Made by a program: the position numbers and the translations under genes. A stretch of DNA of 64,000 bases. Origin: Pseudomonadota bacterium (GTDB taxonomy: Bacteria; Myxococcota_A; UBA796; CAJQPC01). Position 1 is the stretch's first letter; every line of letters starts with the position of its first letter. Shown piece after piece: positions 44,517 to 53,513 of the stretch. Under the pieces are notes generated by a model. It was not told the origin of the DNA, did not search any database, and worked only from the letters and a program-made list of their open reading frames with translations. The stretch spans positions 1 through 64,000 of the forward strand of contig JAAESX010000025.1 in assembly GCA_024228935.1 (NCBI GenBank), read 5' to 3'.

Positions 44517-45031
44517 AAGTCCTCAAGGTCGTCGCCGGTGTCCTCCTGCTGCTCGGCGGCCTGCTCCTCATCGCGATGACGTTCCTCAGCGCCGACTACC
44601 GGGTCGAGCGCGCCATCGTCATCGATGCCGCGGCCAGCTGTCCGTTCGACCATGTGAACGACGTGGAGAAGCACGACGCCTGGTCCCCCTTCAAGGCGAT
44701 GGAGCCCACGCTCGACATCACCTACGGCGAGGTCACCGTGGGCTCGGGCGCCAGCTACGACTGGCATGGCGAGATGGGCAACGGACGGCTCACGCTCCTC
44801 GACAGCTCGGAGGACGAGCGGATCCAGAGCGTCGTCTGGTCCCCCGACATGGGCGACACCGACGAGGAGTGGACGTTCACGCCCGAGGGAAGCTCGACCC
44901 TGGTGCGCTGGTCCTACACGGGCACCGTCCCTGGCGCGAAGGGCCCGCTGATGGCCGCCGCGATGGACCCGATGCTGGGCGGCATCTTCGAGGACGGCCT
45001 CGCCCGCCTGAAGGAAGCCTGCGAGGGGTGA
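44513..45031 (+). CDS. SRPBCC-family protein with N-terminal membrane helix
   Basis: The 172 residues start MKVLKVVAGVLLLLGGLLLI, a membrane anchor, followed by an SRPBCC/polyketide-cyclase-like fold: IDAAASCPFDHVNDVEKHDAW, SPFKAMEPTLDITYGEV and VRWSYTGTVPGAKGPLM, ending with GIFEDGLARLKEACEG. Such domains bind hydrophobic ligands; the ligand is unknown. It is translationally coupled to genes on both sides. Confidence 0.85.
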   Translation: MKVLKVVAGVLLLLGGLLLIAMTFLSADYRVERAIVIDAAASCPFDHVNDVEKHDAWSPFKAMEPTLDITYGEVTVGSGASYDWHGEMGNGRLTLLDSSEDERIQSVVWSPDMGDTDEEWTFTPEGSSTLVRWSYTGTVPGAKGPLMAAAMDPMLGGIFEDGLARLKEACEG

Positions 45032-45765
45032 ACGCCGCGCCCGCCACGTGGAGCCTCAAGCTCGGCCTCTTCGTGGTCGTCGGGGTGCTGTTCACAGCGA
45101 TCTACGGCGGAATCGGCAGCTTCCAGGCGACGAACTCCACCCTCCACATGGTCCCCTCGCCCGTCGACGGCTGGGTCCCGTTCTCGGCGCCGTGGGTGGT
45201 TCTCTACCTGTTCCTCATCCCACAGATCTTCTCGCCGGTCTTCATCATCGAGAAGCGTCCTCTGCTGTTGCGGGCCGCGCTCGCGTTCTCGCTGCTCATC
45301 CTGGCGGGCACCCCGTTCTGGGCACTCTACCCGGTGACCGTGCCCCGGGCCGACGTGCCGGTCGTCGACCTGTGGACGTACGGCGTCGCCCTGACCCGCA
45401 TGATCGACCCGCCGACGAACTGCCTCCCGTCGATGCACGTGGCCGAGGCCTGCTTCTCGGCGCTGCTGGTCCGGCGACTCGACCGACCGATAGGCAACAT
45501 CCTGCTCGGGACGACCGTCCTGATCTGGTACTCGACGCTGGCGCTGGACCAGCACTGGTTCGCCGACGGCGTCCTGGGCATCGCGATGGCGTTCGCCGTC
45601 GACCAGCTCGCGTACCGAGGCCTCGACCCCGCGGTGTTCGTCAGCAAGCCGCGCGTCTGGCACCTGGGCTGGCTCGGCCTGTTCGTCGCGCTGTTCCTGG
45701 CGGCTGCCAGCGGCTGGTGGCTCGGGTGGGCCCTGCCCTACCTCGACACGCCGATGTGGCGGTAG
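45028..45765 (+). CDS. PAP2-family membrane phosphatase/transferase
   Basis: The 245 residues have about six membrane helices. Residues around 125-180 carry CLPSMHVAEACFSALL (PSxH motif) and STLALDQHWFADGVLGI (the His-Asp motif), matching the PAP2 superfamily branch that includes inositol phosphotransferase-like proteins. Dephosphorylation of a lipid phosphate or head-group transfer is likely. The GTG at 45028 overlaps the preceding stop. The 3' end overlaps the convergent decayed gene by 28 bases. Confidence 0.85.
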   Translation: MNAAPATWSLKLGLFVVVGVLFTAIYGGIGSFQATNSTLHMVPSPVDGWVPFSAPWVVLYLFLIPQIFSPVFIIEKRPLLLRAALAFSLLILAGTPFWALYPVTVPRADVPVVDLWTYGVALTRMIDPPTNCLPSMHVAEACFSALLVRRLDRPIGNILLGTTVLIWYSTLALDQHWFADGVLGIAMAFAVDQLAYRGLDPAVFVSKPRVWHLGWLGLFVALFLAAASGWWLGWALPYLDTPMWR

Positions 45766-48112
45766 CGTCGACGGAGCAGCAACGCGCCCAGGAGAACGAC
45801 CCCCACGCCGGGCGAGGTGGGCATCGCTGAGCACGAGCGGGGAGCGCTGGACTCCTCGGACTCGGCGTCCCGACCATCACAGTCTTGATCGATGCCGTCG
45901 CCCGGGAAATCGGTGGCGTCGGGCTGAACGGTGGGCAGCGCGTCGTCGCAGTCCCCGTCCGGCCAATCGGCGCCCGCCTCGTGCAGGTCGTCGCAGTCCA
46001 GATCACCCGAGCTCATCGTCTCGTCCGTCCGCCAGCCGTCCCGGTCGACGTCGACGAAGCAGGTGTCGCCCCCATCACAGTCCTGGTCCACGCCGTCGGC
46101 GGGAGCCTCGGTCGCGTCGGGGTTCACGGCCTCGTCTGCATCGTTGCAGTCGCCCCCGAGCGTGTCCGACCTCGTCTCGCCCGCCCCGGCACACTGTTCG
46201 GTGCTCGCGACGAGCGCGTCCGAGTCGGCGAACCCGTCGCCGTCACCGTCGGGGTGACACAGCTCCACCCCGGCACAGTCCTGGTCGATTCCGTCACCGA
46301 CCGCCTCGGTGGCCCCGGGCGAGCGCGTGGCGTCCTCGTCATCACAGTCGCCATCGGGGGCCCCGGCGGCCAGCTCGCCGGAGTCGTCGCAGTCGTCGTC
46401 CGCGGTAGGCACGGTCTGGCCGTCGGTGTAGCCGTCGCCATCCTGGTCGGACCAGCAACGCTCCTCGCCGTCGCAGTCCTGGTCGACGCCGTCGCCCGGC
46501 GTGTCCACCGCGCCTGGATGGATGCTTCCATCGGTGTCATCGCAGTCTCCGAGCGCGACCGAGGAACTCGCTTCGGTGCCATCAGCGCAGTCCACGTCGT
46601 CTGACGCCACGGTGTCCGGGCCGGCGTACCCATCCGCGTCGGCGTCCTCGTAGCAGCTCTCGCCGCCGTCGCAGTCCTGGTCGACCTCGTCGCCGACGAC
46701 CTCGTGCGCTCCGGGGTGGGCGGCGCCGTCGGCGTCGTCGCAGTCCCCGTCGTCGGCGGACGCCGAGGCTTCGCCCGCATCCGAGCAGTCCGAGTCCGTC
46801 GAGGCGGTCGTCGTGCCATCGGTGTACCCGTCCCCGTCCGCGTCGGAGTAGCAGACCTCCCCGCATCACAGTCCTGATCGACCTTGTCGCCCGTGATCTC
46901 TGCAGCGCCCGGGTATGCGTCCGCGTCGCCGTCGTCGCAGTCCTCGTTCGAGGACTCCGTCGCCGACTCGCCTGCGTCCGAACAGTCCAGATCCGACGAG
47001 CTGACCGTGCCTGCTGTGTACCCATCGCCGTCACTGTCGGCGTAGCACTCCTCGGCGCCGTCACAGTCGTCGTCGACGCCGTTGCCCGGGACTTCGCTGG
47101 CCGCGGGATGGACGCTGCTGTCGGCGTCGTCGCAGTCGTCGTCCTCACACGCGCCATCGCCGTCGCAGTCGAAGTCCCCAACGCCCCGATCCGTCCCGAA
47201 GCCGACCTCCTCGGTCCAAAGGGACCGGCCGCCATTGGCCTCCGCGGCACCGCTCACCGAACCGAGGAGGACGTAGAGGGCGCCAACGCGCGCGCCGGAT
47301 TCGTCGTCGACGCCGACGGCCCCGATGGCCACGTCGTCGAAGCCATCCCCGTCGACATCCCCCAGGGCAAGGATCTCCTGGCCGAAGAAGTCCCCGGCCG
47401 CGCCATCGGACGCCAGTACCTGTTCCTCATCTGTGTTCGAGATGGCCGTCGCCGAGCCGTAGTAGAGGTACACACTACCGGTGTGGCTCGAGTGTCCATT
47501 GGCACCGATGGCCAGCTCATCGTAGCCACCTGCGAGCGTCATGCCGTAGTAGAAGCCACCCGATCCATCCTAGGCCTGGAGCCTCTCTTCCGACGTCGTG
47601 TCGAACCCCGTGCTGGTTCCAAGGAACGTGTAGGCGGCCCCCGCGCCGGACGCCGGCTTGTCCGTCCCGTGCGCTCCGACGAGCAGATCGCCGGTGCCGT
47701 CCCCGTCGAAGTCCCCTGCGTCCAGGACGTACCCGAAGTAGTCCGATTTCTGGGCGTCTGAGGCATGGATCTCGACCTCACTCGACGTGTCCACCCCCGA
47801 GGAGGATCCGAAGTACACGTAGACGGACCCTGCAGCCGTCGGACGTCGCGTCGACAGAGCTCGCCGAGCCGAAGAAGAGGTACGCCGAGCCAGCGTACGC
47901 CCCGTTGTCGTCGTCCTGCGAGGAAGCGGCGACCACGTCGTCGTACCCATCGCCATCCAGGTCGCCCGGACTGATGACGTTCCGACCGAAGACCAGTAGT
48001 CGTGCGGATCCGATGGCAGGAGCTCCACGGTGGCCGACGCAGTTCGGCGCCGGTCCCGAGCGGGTGACGAATCAACGCCTCCGCTGCATCCCACCCAGAC
48101 GAACATGAACAC
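45738..48112 (-). pseudogene. Decayed FG-GAP/MopE-repeat lipoprotein with MYXO-CTERM-like anchor
   Basis: Fragments in three frames join into one protein. The start (48112) reads MFMFVWVGC, a lipoprotein-like leader. FG-GAP repeats follow (GDLDGDGYDDVV, GDFDGDGTGDLLVGA, GDVDGDGFDDVAIGA), then many Cys/Asp repeats (DCDDGDADAYPGA, VDQDCDGGESC) of the MopE metal-binding type. The end is CSAMPTSPGVGVVLLGALLL plus arginines, MYXO-CTERM-like. The frame is broken near 47995, again near 47840 (apparently a deletion between repeats), by a TAG at 47572-47570, and by a missing G in a G-run at 46859-46862. Four lesions make sequencing error alone unlikely, though some could be errors. Confidence 0.8.
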
Positions 48113-48160
48113 GCGGTCAGGGTAGCAGCGCTGGGAGGCGTTCCCGGCTGCATGGCGGTT

Positions 48161-49417
48161 TCAGCCCCACACCTCGGCCACCTCGACCCCCAGACCGTGC
48201 CCGACCGAGGTGAACACGTCCTTGGCGAGCAGGCGCCCAGGGAACCGCTCCTCGAACAGGCGGCGCACGCACGGAACCAGCGAGGTTCCGCCTGTCAGGA
48301 ACACGGCCCCGATGTCGGACCGCTCGAGCTCGAGCCGCGTCAGCAGGCCGTCCATACAGGCGCCGAGCTTGTCGGTCAGGGGCTTCGCCGCCGACTCGAA
48401 CTCGTGTCGGAACACGGGCTCCTCGATGGCGAGCTTGCCCGCCCGGAAGCTGAGCACACCCTCGTCGTGCTTCGACAGCTCGACCTTGCACGCCTCGACC
48501 GCCCGGAACAGCTCGAAGCCCAGGTTCCAGTCCAGGATCTCGTGCAGCCGCTTCAGCCCGACGGCGTCGTCGGCGCTGCGGATCCAGCCCTCGAGCTCGG
48601 CCAGGTTCTCGGCGGTGTTCACGAACGACAGCGCGTGCCACGAGGTCATCGCCATGTGCAGGCGGGTCGGGACGGGCACCGGTCGACCGAGCGGGCGCCA
48701 TGTGGCGTGGAACCCCAGCCGCGGTAGCACCTTCTTCTTGACCAGCACCGCGTCGAAGTCGTTTCCGGCGACGTTCACGCCGTCGGCCCCCAGCACGTCC
48801 TGGCCCCGATCCGGGCGGCCGACTCGATCCGGACCCAGGCGCATGACCGTGAAGTCGCTGGTTCCACCTCCGAGATCGCCGACCAGACACAAGACCTCGC
48901 GGTCGAGCTCCGACTCGAACGAGCGGGCGGCGGCGATGGGCTCGTAGCGGAACAGCACGTCCTCGAAGCCGGCCATGCGGGCGGCCTGCTCGAGTCGGTC
49001 CTGGGCCAGCTTGTCCCGCGAGGCGTCCTCGTGGAAGACCGCCGGCCGTCCCATGAGCGCGCGAGTGACCGGTTCGCCCGCCTCGGCCTCGGCGACCAGG
49101 CGCAGGTGCTCCAGGAACCCCGCGATGAGGTCCGACAGGTCCATGGCCCGCCCGTTCACGAACGTGTGGGTGAACGCGCGCGACGGCAGGTGCCGCTTGA
49201 TGGACTGGACGAACCGCCCGGCCATCGCGCGCTCCAGGTACTCGTCCACGGCCTGGCTTCCGTAGAACTGCCGGTGGTCCTCGCTGAAGAACAGCAGCGT
49301 CGGGATGTTCTCGGGCGGACTGTGGCCCGGGTCCAGCACCAGCGGACGGGACGCGCCGCCCTGCACGAGCGCGAGCGCCGTGTTGGACGTTCCGAAGTCG
49401 AGGCCACACGCTGCCAC
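48161..49417 (-). CDS. Hsp70-like ATPase without substrate-binding domain (YegD-like)
   Basis: The 418 residues carry the actin/Hsp70 nucleotide-binding motifs: CGLDFGTSNTALAL (phosphate 1), VGDLGGGTSDFTVM (phosphate 2) and AVFLTGGTSLVPCVRRLFEE (adenosine). There is no C-terminal peptide-binding domain, as in E. coli YegD. The start is a GTG at 49417, since the protein must begin just before the first motif. It follows two paralogous lipoprotein genes by four bases, so it may be co-transcribed with them; the clients are unknown. Confidence 0.92.
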   Translation of the reverse strand: MAACGLDFGTSNTALALVQGGASRPLVLDPGHSPPENIPTLLFFSEDHRQFYGSQAVDEYLERAMAGRFVQSIKRHLPSRAFTHTFVNGRAMDLSDLIAGFLEHLRLVAEAEAGEPVTRALMGRPAVFHEDASRDKLAQDRLEQAARMAGFEDVLFRYEPIAAARSFESELDREVLCLVGDLGGGTSDFTVMRLGPDRVGRPDRGQDVLGADGVNVAGNDFDAVLVKKKVLPRLGFHATWRPLGRPVPVPTRLHMAMTSWHALSFVNTAENLAELEGWIRSADDAVGLKRLHEILDWNLGFELFRAVEACKVELSKHDEGVLSFRAGKLAIEEPVFRHEFESAAKPLTDKLGACMDGLLTRLELERSDIGAVFLTGGTSLVPCVRRLFEERFPGRLLAKDVFTSVGHGLGVEVAEVWG

Positions 49418-49420
49418 TTC

Positions 49421-50536
49421 TCAGAGCCCCTGGTCGTCCAGGACGATGGGGTTCCCCCACTCCTGCACACCGTCGTCCGGCGCCACGAGGTTCCAGCCGA
49501 AGTCGAAGCCATACGGGACGAGGAACGCCGACTCGAAGCCGATGGCCTCGTAGTAGACGAGGAGCCTGGCCCCGGCATCGGTCGTGTACGAGGTCGCGTA
49601 GACCGTCTCCAGCGCGCCGCGGTCGGTGTCGAACAGCCCGTTGCCGTTCGCGTCGTCGTAGGCCACCGCCATGTAGGCCACCGCGCGAACGCCGCTCGCC
49701 GTCGTGTCCTCGCCCCCCACATCGGTGCGCAGCTGTTCGTCCTCAGGCCGCCCGAGCGGCGCGATGGTGGCCCGCCCGTCAGCGCCGACCGTGGCCTCGC
49801 CGTGAGTGGGCTTCCAGGGCGGGTCGTCCCCATCGACCCAGACCGAGCCGATGAGGTCGGAGTCGAAGAGCGTCACGCGCGCGTCGTCCGGGCTGTCCGG
49901 CTCGACGATGAAGGACTGCACCTGGGCCCCGCCCATGTGCGGGAGCATGTTCGCGTCGTGGTCGTAGACCAGGAAGTCGTCTTCGACGGTGTAGACATCC
50001 CTCAGACGCGAGCGACCGTCGACCACCTCGAAGGTGACGAAGTACCAGGCCTCGCCGTCTGGGAACAGGTCCGTGCTGAACTCGCCCGCCGGGTAGATCA
50101 GGTACTGGTCGGTGGCGCCCCCGACGAACACGTCCTCGTCGCCCGGCAGCCCGTCGCCGTCGTCGAACCAGGACCCGATCATGTAGGTCGCGCCTCGCTC
50201 GATCTCCGAGCCGTCCCAGTCGACGAAGTCCTCGTCCGGGGGCACGAGCGGCACATCCAGGCGGTAGGGCCGCGAGGCACCCAGAGCGAGGTCCTCGACC
50301 TCGCCGAGCGCAAGCGGCTCGCCGATGGTCACGAACTCGCCATCTTCGGTTCCACCGAAGGAGAAGTGCACCAGTCCGACCGTCGCCACCGAGTCGGGGA
50401 CCTCCCACACGCGGGACTGCGGGACGGTGAGCTGCCCGGAGAGCTCGAGCGCAGCGATCTCGGGCTCGTCCACGACACCGAGTCGATCGATCCGGTCCTG
50501 CTCGGTGAGCAGGTTGCAGCCCAGGAGAAGGATCAA
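49421..50536 (-). CDS. Lipoprotein, paralogue of the next gene; TTG start
   Basis: The TTG at 50536 overlaps the preceding stop as TTGA and gives MILLLGCNLLTEQDR, an extremely short signal with lipobox LLGC, and 371 residues. A longer N-terminus would place charged residues before the hydrophobic part. The mature part has short Asp/Gly motifs (DGDGLPGDEDVFVGG, DDANGNGLFDTDRG) and the sequence EDLALGASRPYRLDVP shared with the upstream paralogue. It looks like a beta-rich surface protein; no family is recognised. Confidence 0.75.
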   Translation of the reverse strand: MILLLGCNLLTEQDRIDRLGVVDEPEIAALELSGQLTVPQSRVWEVPDSVATVGLVHFSFGGTEDGEFVTIGEPLALGEVEDLALGASRPYRLDVPLVPPDEDFVDWDGSEIERGATYMIGSWFDDGDGLPGDEDVFVGGATDQYLIYPAGEFSTDLFPDGEAWYFVTFEVVDGRSRLRDVYTVEDDFLVYDHDANMLPHMGGAQVQSFIVEPDSPDDARVTLFDSDLIGSVWVDGDDPPWKPTHGEATVGADGRATIAPLGRPEDEQLRTDVGGEDTTASGVRAVAYMAVAYDDANGNGLFDTDRGALETVYATSYTTDAGARLLVYYEAIGFESAFLVPYGFDFGWNLVAPDDGVQEWGNPIVLDDQGL

Positions 50537-51666
50537 AGTCCGTCGGTCCCGAGCAGCATGCCCTCGGACCACGGCGTGATGCCGCCGCCGTCCTCACCCT
50601 CGGTCTTGAACAACTGCCAGCCGAGATCGAGGCCCTGCGACCCGAGGAACGCCGCCTGCAGTCCGGCGGCCTCGTAGTAGACCAGCCCCGTGGACTGGTC
50701 CCCGGCGGTGAGGCTCGTGGCGAGAACCTGCTCGGACTCGAGGTCGAGGGTCTCGTCCCCGTCGTCGTCCCGGTAGGCGAACCCGACGAACTGGGCAACC
50801 TTCACGCCCGCGACGGTGTAGTCCTGGCCATTCGCGATCGAGCGGAGGTGCTCGGGCCGGGGAACGCCCATGGGCGCGAGCTCGAAGTTGCCACCGTGGA
50901 CCTCGGCGCCGTGGAAGAACGGGTCGTGTGGCGGCTCGTCCCCCTGGAACCAGACCGACTGCACCAACTCCAGATCGAACAGTACGGCACGGACATCGCC
51001 CTCGAACTGGTAGGTCTGGCCGCTCAGACTGGACCCGACCCGGTGGTTCGGGAGCAGGTTCGCTTCCAGGTCGTACACCAGGTACGAGTCGTCGAGGAAG
51101 AAGACGTCGGAGAAGATCTCTCCGCTGGCGCTGCCGGTGTCCAGCGTGACGAGGTACCAGCCGTCGCCGTCCGCGAACAGCTCCTCGGTCGCCCCGATGA
51201 CGTGCACCAGCAAGACGTCGGACGCCCCACCGACCAGCCGCTCGCCCTCGCCGACCTCTCCGTCCGAGTCCGCGTCGAACCAGGCTCCCAGCATGTAGGC
51301 GGCGCCGTGACTGACGCCGCTGACGCCCCAGTCGAAGTAGTGCTCATCGACCGGCAGCGTGGGGACGTCAAGCTGGTACGGACGCGATGCGCCGAGCGCC
51401 AGGTCCTCGACGGTGTCCACGCTGCCGAACACCTCGCCGATCTCGACGAAGCCGTCGTCGCCGGTCACGAAGGTGAAGCGGTGAAGCGCGACGCTGACCG
51501 GCAGGCCGCCCTGGTCCAGGAACCGGTCGGTCGGAACGGACAGCGAACCGCTGAGCTCCATCCCGACGGTCCCGTCCGTTCCGGAGTCCGAGGGGGAGAC
51601 CCCGGACATCCGCTCGGTGTACTCGTCGCGTGTGACGAGAGTGCAGCCCGCAATCAGGAGGAACAT
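50533..51666 (-). CDS. Lipoprotein, paralogue of the preceding entry
   Basis: The ATG at 51666 gives MFLLIAGCTLVTRDEY: a seven-residue uncharged signal and lipobox IAGC, 377 residues in all. Shared blocks with the 49421-50536 protein include ELSGSLSVP (ELSGQLTVP), EDLALGASRPYQLDVP, AAYMLGAWFDADSDG (ATYMIGSWFDDGDG) and GDGWYLVTLD (GEAWYFVTFE), so the two arose by tandem duplication and have diverged strongly. Function unknown. A TACACT box lies 11 bases before the ATG on the minus strand. Confidence 0.78.
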   Translation of the reverse strand: MFLLIAGCTLVTRDEYTERMSGVSPSDSGTDGTVGMELSGSLSVPTDRFLDQGGLPVSVALHRFTFVTGDDGFVEIGEVFGSVDTVEDLALGASRPYQLDVPTLPVDEHYFDWGVSGVSHGAAYMLGAWFDADSDGEVGEGERLVGGASDVLLVHVIGATEELFADGDGWYLVTLDTGSASGEIFSDVFFLDDSYLVYDLEANLLPNHRVGSSLSGQTYQFEGDVRAVLFDLELVQSVWFQGDEPPHDPFFHGAEVHGGNFELAPMGVPRPEHLRSIANGQDYTVAGVKVAQFVGFAYRDDDGDETLDLESEQVLATSLTAGDQSTGLVYYEAAGLQAAFLGSQGLDLGWQLFKTEGEDGGGITPWSEGMLLGTDGL

Positions 51667-51720
51667 CACGAGGTCGCAGTGTACCGCCGGGGATGCTCCG
51701 AGACCACTTGAAGTCCACTC

Positions 51721-51749
51721 TTGACATGACAAGACCCTCGTCGTATTCA
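51721..51749 (+). promoter_or_regulatory. Promoter of the 51757 gene, apparently giving a leaderless message
   Basis: TTGACA (51721-51726) is a perfect -35. After exactly 17 bases comes TATTCA (51744-51749), a partial -10. Only seven bases separate it from the ATG at 51757, so transcription should start at or next to the start codon, and no SD sequence is present. CTTGACATGACAAG (51720-51733) over the -35 is nearly palindromic and could be an operator. Confidence 0.6.
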
Positions 51750-51756
51750 CGTACGC

Positions 51757-52245
51757 ATGCGACGAGTCGTCCTCTGCCTGTGCATCACCGCCGGACTCAC
51801 CTGGTCCGCGGACGCTGAAGCCAAGGACCTGCGCAAGCGCGTGGGTGTGGGCTTCGACAACCAGTTCGGTCACATCACCAGCCTGTCGGTGAAGGCCGGC
51901 ATGCCCACGCCCGATCCCGCGATCAACCTGCAGGTCCAAGCGACGCTCGGGTTCGCAGTTCGCGACGGGGCGGCGGACGACTGGTGGATCGGCGGGCGCG
52001 CGCTCTACGGGCTCGTGGCCGAGGACAACATGAACCTGTACGTCGCCGCCGGAGCTGGCTGGCGCGTCGAGGGGCAGGACAAGGGTCTGCGGCTCCAGCC
52101 CGCGCTCGGGACCGAGTTCTTCCCCTTCGGCCTGGAGAACCTCGGCATCTCGGCCGAGGCCGGCGCCGCCATCGACCTGGGAACCGGCGTCGATGCCTTC
52201 GGTGTCGGATCCGCTGCCGGCATGGGCATCCACTACTACTTCTAG
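51757..52245 (+). CDS. Small outer-membrane-type beta-barrel protein
   Basis: The 162 residues start with a normal signal peptide, MRRVVLCLCITAGLTWSADA, cleaved probably after AEA. The mature part is made of alternating beta strands (LYVAAGAGWRVEG, LGISAEAGAAIDLG) and ends GMGIHYYF, with a C-terminal aromatic residue typical of outer-membrane barrels. The size suggests eight strands. Function unknown. It is divergent from the lipoprotein pair and nine bases upstream of the beta-helix lipoprotein. Confidence 0.75.
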   Translation: MRRVVLCLCITAGLTWSADAEAKDLRKRVGVGFDNQFGHITSLSVKAGMPTPDPAINLQVQATLGFAVRDGAADDWWIGGRALYGLVAEDNMNLYVAAGAGWRVEGQDKGLRLQPALGTEFFPFGLENLGISAEAGAAIDLGTGVDAFGVGSAAGMGIHYYF

Positions 52246-52254
52246 GAGCCGCTG

Positions 52255-53466
52255 ATGTTGCTCGTCTGGCTCTCCGCCTGCATCAACGCACCGTGCGCCG
52301 GCGTCGACGGCCCCAAGCTCCACGTCTCGCCCCAGGAGGGTGGCGCCGACCTGCGCCGGTTCTCCACCATCCAGGCGGCGCTGGACCACGCCGAGCCCGG
52401 CACCACCATCTGTGTCGAGGAGGGCCACTACCTGGAGAGTCCAGGCCTCTTCACGCAGGGCATCCAGCTCCTCGGCGCGGGCCCCGACCACGTCCTCATC
52501 GAGACGGATGAGGAGACCGGCGTCCAGATCGGCGCCGATGCGTTCGTGTCGGGCCTTCGCATCCGCGGCGCCAGCACAGGCGTCTACGTGGCCCCCGGGG
52601 TCCAGGCCGAGCTCCACGACCTCGACCTGGCCGGTGGACGCGTGGGCATCCTGGCCAGCGAGCCCGAGCGGCTGGCGCTCGTCGACGTCGACATCTCGGA
52701 GACGTCGCGCGTTGCACTCGTCATCACCGCGACCGGTGGCAGCGCCCATCAGGGCGTGACCATCGACCGCGGCGCGCTGCTCGACAACGGGTCCGAGCGG
52801 TCCGAGGTCGGGGGCATCTACTCCGACATCGCCATCGAGATCGAAGGCACCCGGTTCTCGAACAACCGGGGCGAGCTGGCCGCGGACGTCCTGGGGCGTC
52901 GCCACGTCACCCTCGTCGACGTCGCGCTCGAGCAGCCGACCTCGTCGACGTCCCCCCGCGTGGTGGCCGACGACGGACTCACGGCGCTCGACACGGTCGC
53001 GATGACCCAGGGAACCCCGGCCTTCGACGTCCGCTGTCTGGCCAGCGGACTCGACGTCTCGAACACCGCCGTGGCCGACTCGGTCGGCGGAACGGCGGCG
53101 CTGATGGCCCAGGACTGCACCGGTCGGGTCGTCCACTCGACCTTCGCCGCGCTGGACGGCGCGCCGGCAGCCTCGGTCGTGCTGTCGGGATCGGGGGACA
53201 TCGAGTTCAGCAACGACGCGCTCGTCGGATCGACCGGCGTCGAGGCGAGCTCGCTCGACGGGAACCTGCGCGAGGCGAACCTCTTCATCGGCAGCCTCTC
53301 GGAAGCCCGCCTACTGGCTCCGCTTCCGGCCGCTCCGGACCTGCGACCGCAGGCCGACTCGCCGCTCGTGGACGGCGGCGAGGAGCTTGGCGTCGAGCAG
53401 GATGTGGACGGCCGACCGCGGCCCTCGGGCGACGCGCCGGACATCGGGGCCTACGAGTTGTACTGA
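52255..53466 (+). CDS. Lipoprotein with right-handed parallel beta-helix
   Basis: The protein starts MLLVWLSACINAPCAG, a short uncharged signal with lipobox LSAC, preceded by GGAG. Residues about 35-370 are PbH1-type repeats (FSTIQAALDHAEPGTTICVEEGHY is the classic opening of DUF1565-like helices; LHDLDLAGGRVGILAS and IEIEGTRFSNNRGELAA follow). The end GDAPDIGAYELY is the usual terminus of this family. Such proteins often bind or cut polysaccharide, but no catalytic residues can be assigned. 403 residues. Confidence 0.82.
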   Translation: MLLVWLSACINAPCAGVDGPKLHVSPQEGGADLRRFSTIQAALDHAEPGTTICVEEGHYLESPGLFTQGIQLLGAGPDHVLIETDEETGVQIGADAFVSGLRIRGASTGVYVAPGVQAELHDLDLAGGRVGILASEPERLALVDVDISETSRVALVITATGGSAHQGVTIDRGALLDNGSERSEVGGIYSDIAIEIEGTRFSNNRGELAADVLGRRHVTLVDVALEQPTSSTSPRVVADDGLTALDTVAMTQGTPAFDVRCLASGLDVSNTAVADSVGGTAALMAQDCTGRVVHSTFAALDGAPAASVVLSGSGDIEFSNDALVGSTGVEASSLDGNLREANLFIGSLSEARLLAPLPAAPDLRPQADSPLVDGGEELGVEQDVDGRPRPSGDAPDIGAYELY

Positions 53467-53486
53467 GGGCCAGACAGGCGTAGGAT
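53458..53486 (+). promoter_or_regulatory. Candidate promoter of the pntAB operon
   Basis: TTGTAC (53458-53463) and TAGGAT (53481-53486) are separated by exactly 17 bases; the -10 matches four of six. It overlaps the end of the beta-helix gene and lies 27 bases before the pntA ATG, so pntAB could be expressed independently. Confidence 0.4.
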
Positions 53487-53513
53487 TCCAGCCACTTCGA
53501 AGCTGGGATCGAG

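Noticed and set aside
46859..46862. G-run change read as programmed frameshifting
   Set aside because: There is no slippery heptamer with a downstream structure, and three other lesions in the same gene point to decay.
45738..47200. Periodic Cys/Asp-rich DNA as a possible CRISPR or tandem-repeat array
   Set aside because: The period reflects MopE-type protein repeats (DCDD, DQDCDG). Units vary in length and sequence and there are no constant repeats with unique spacers.
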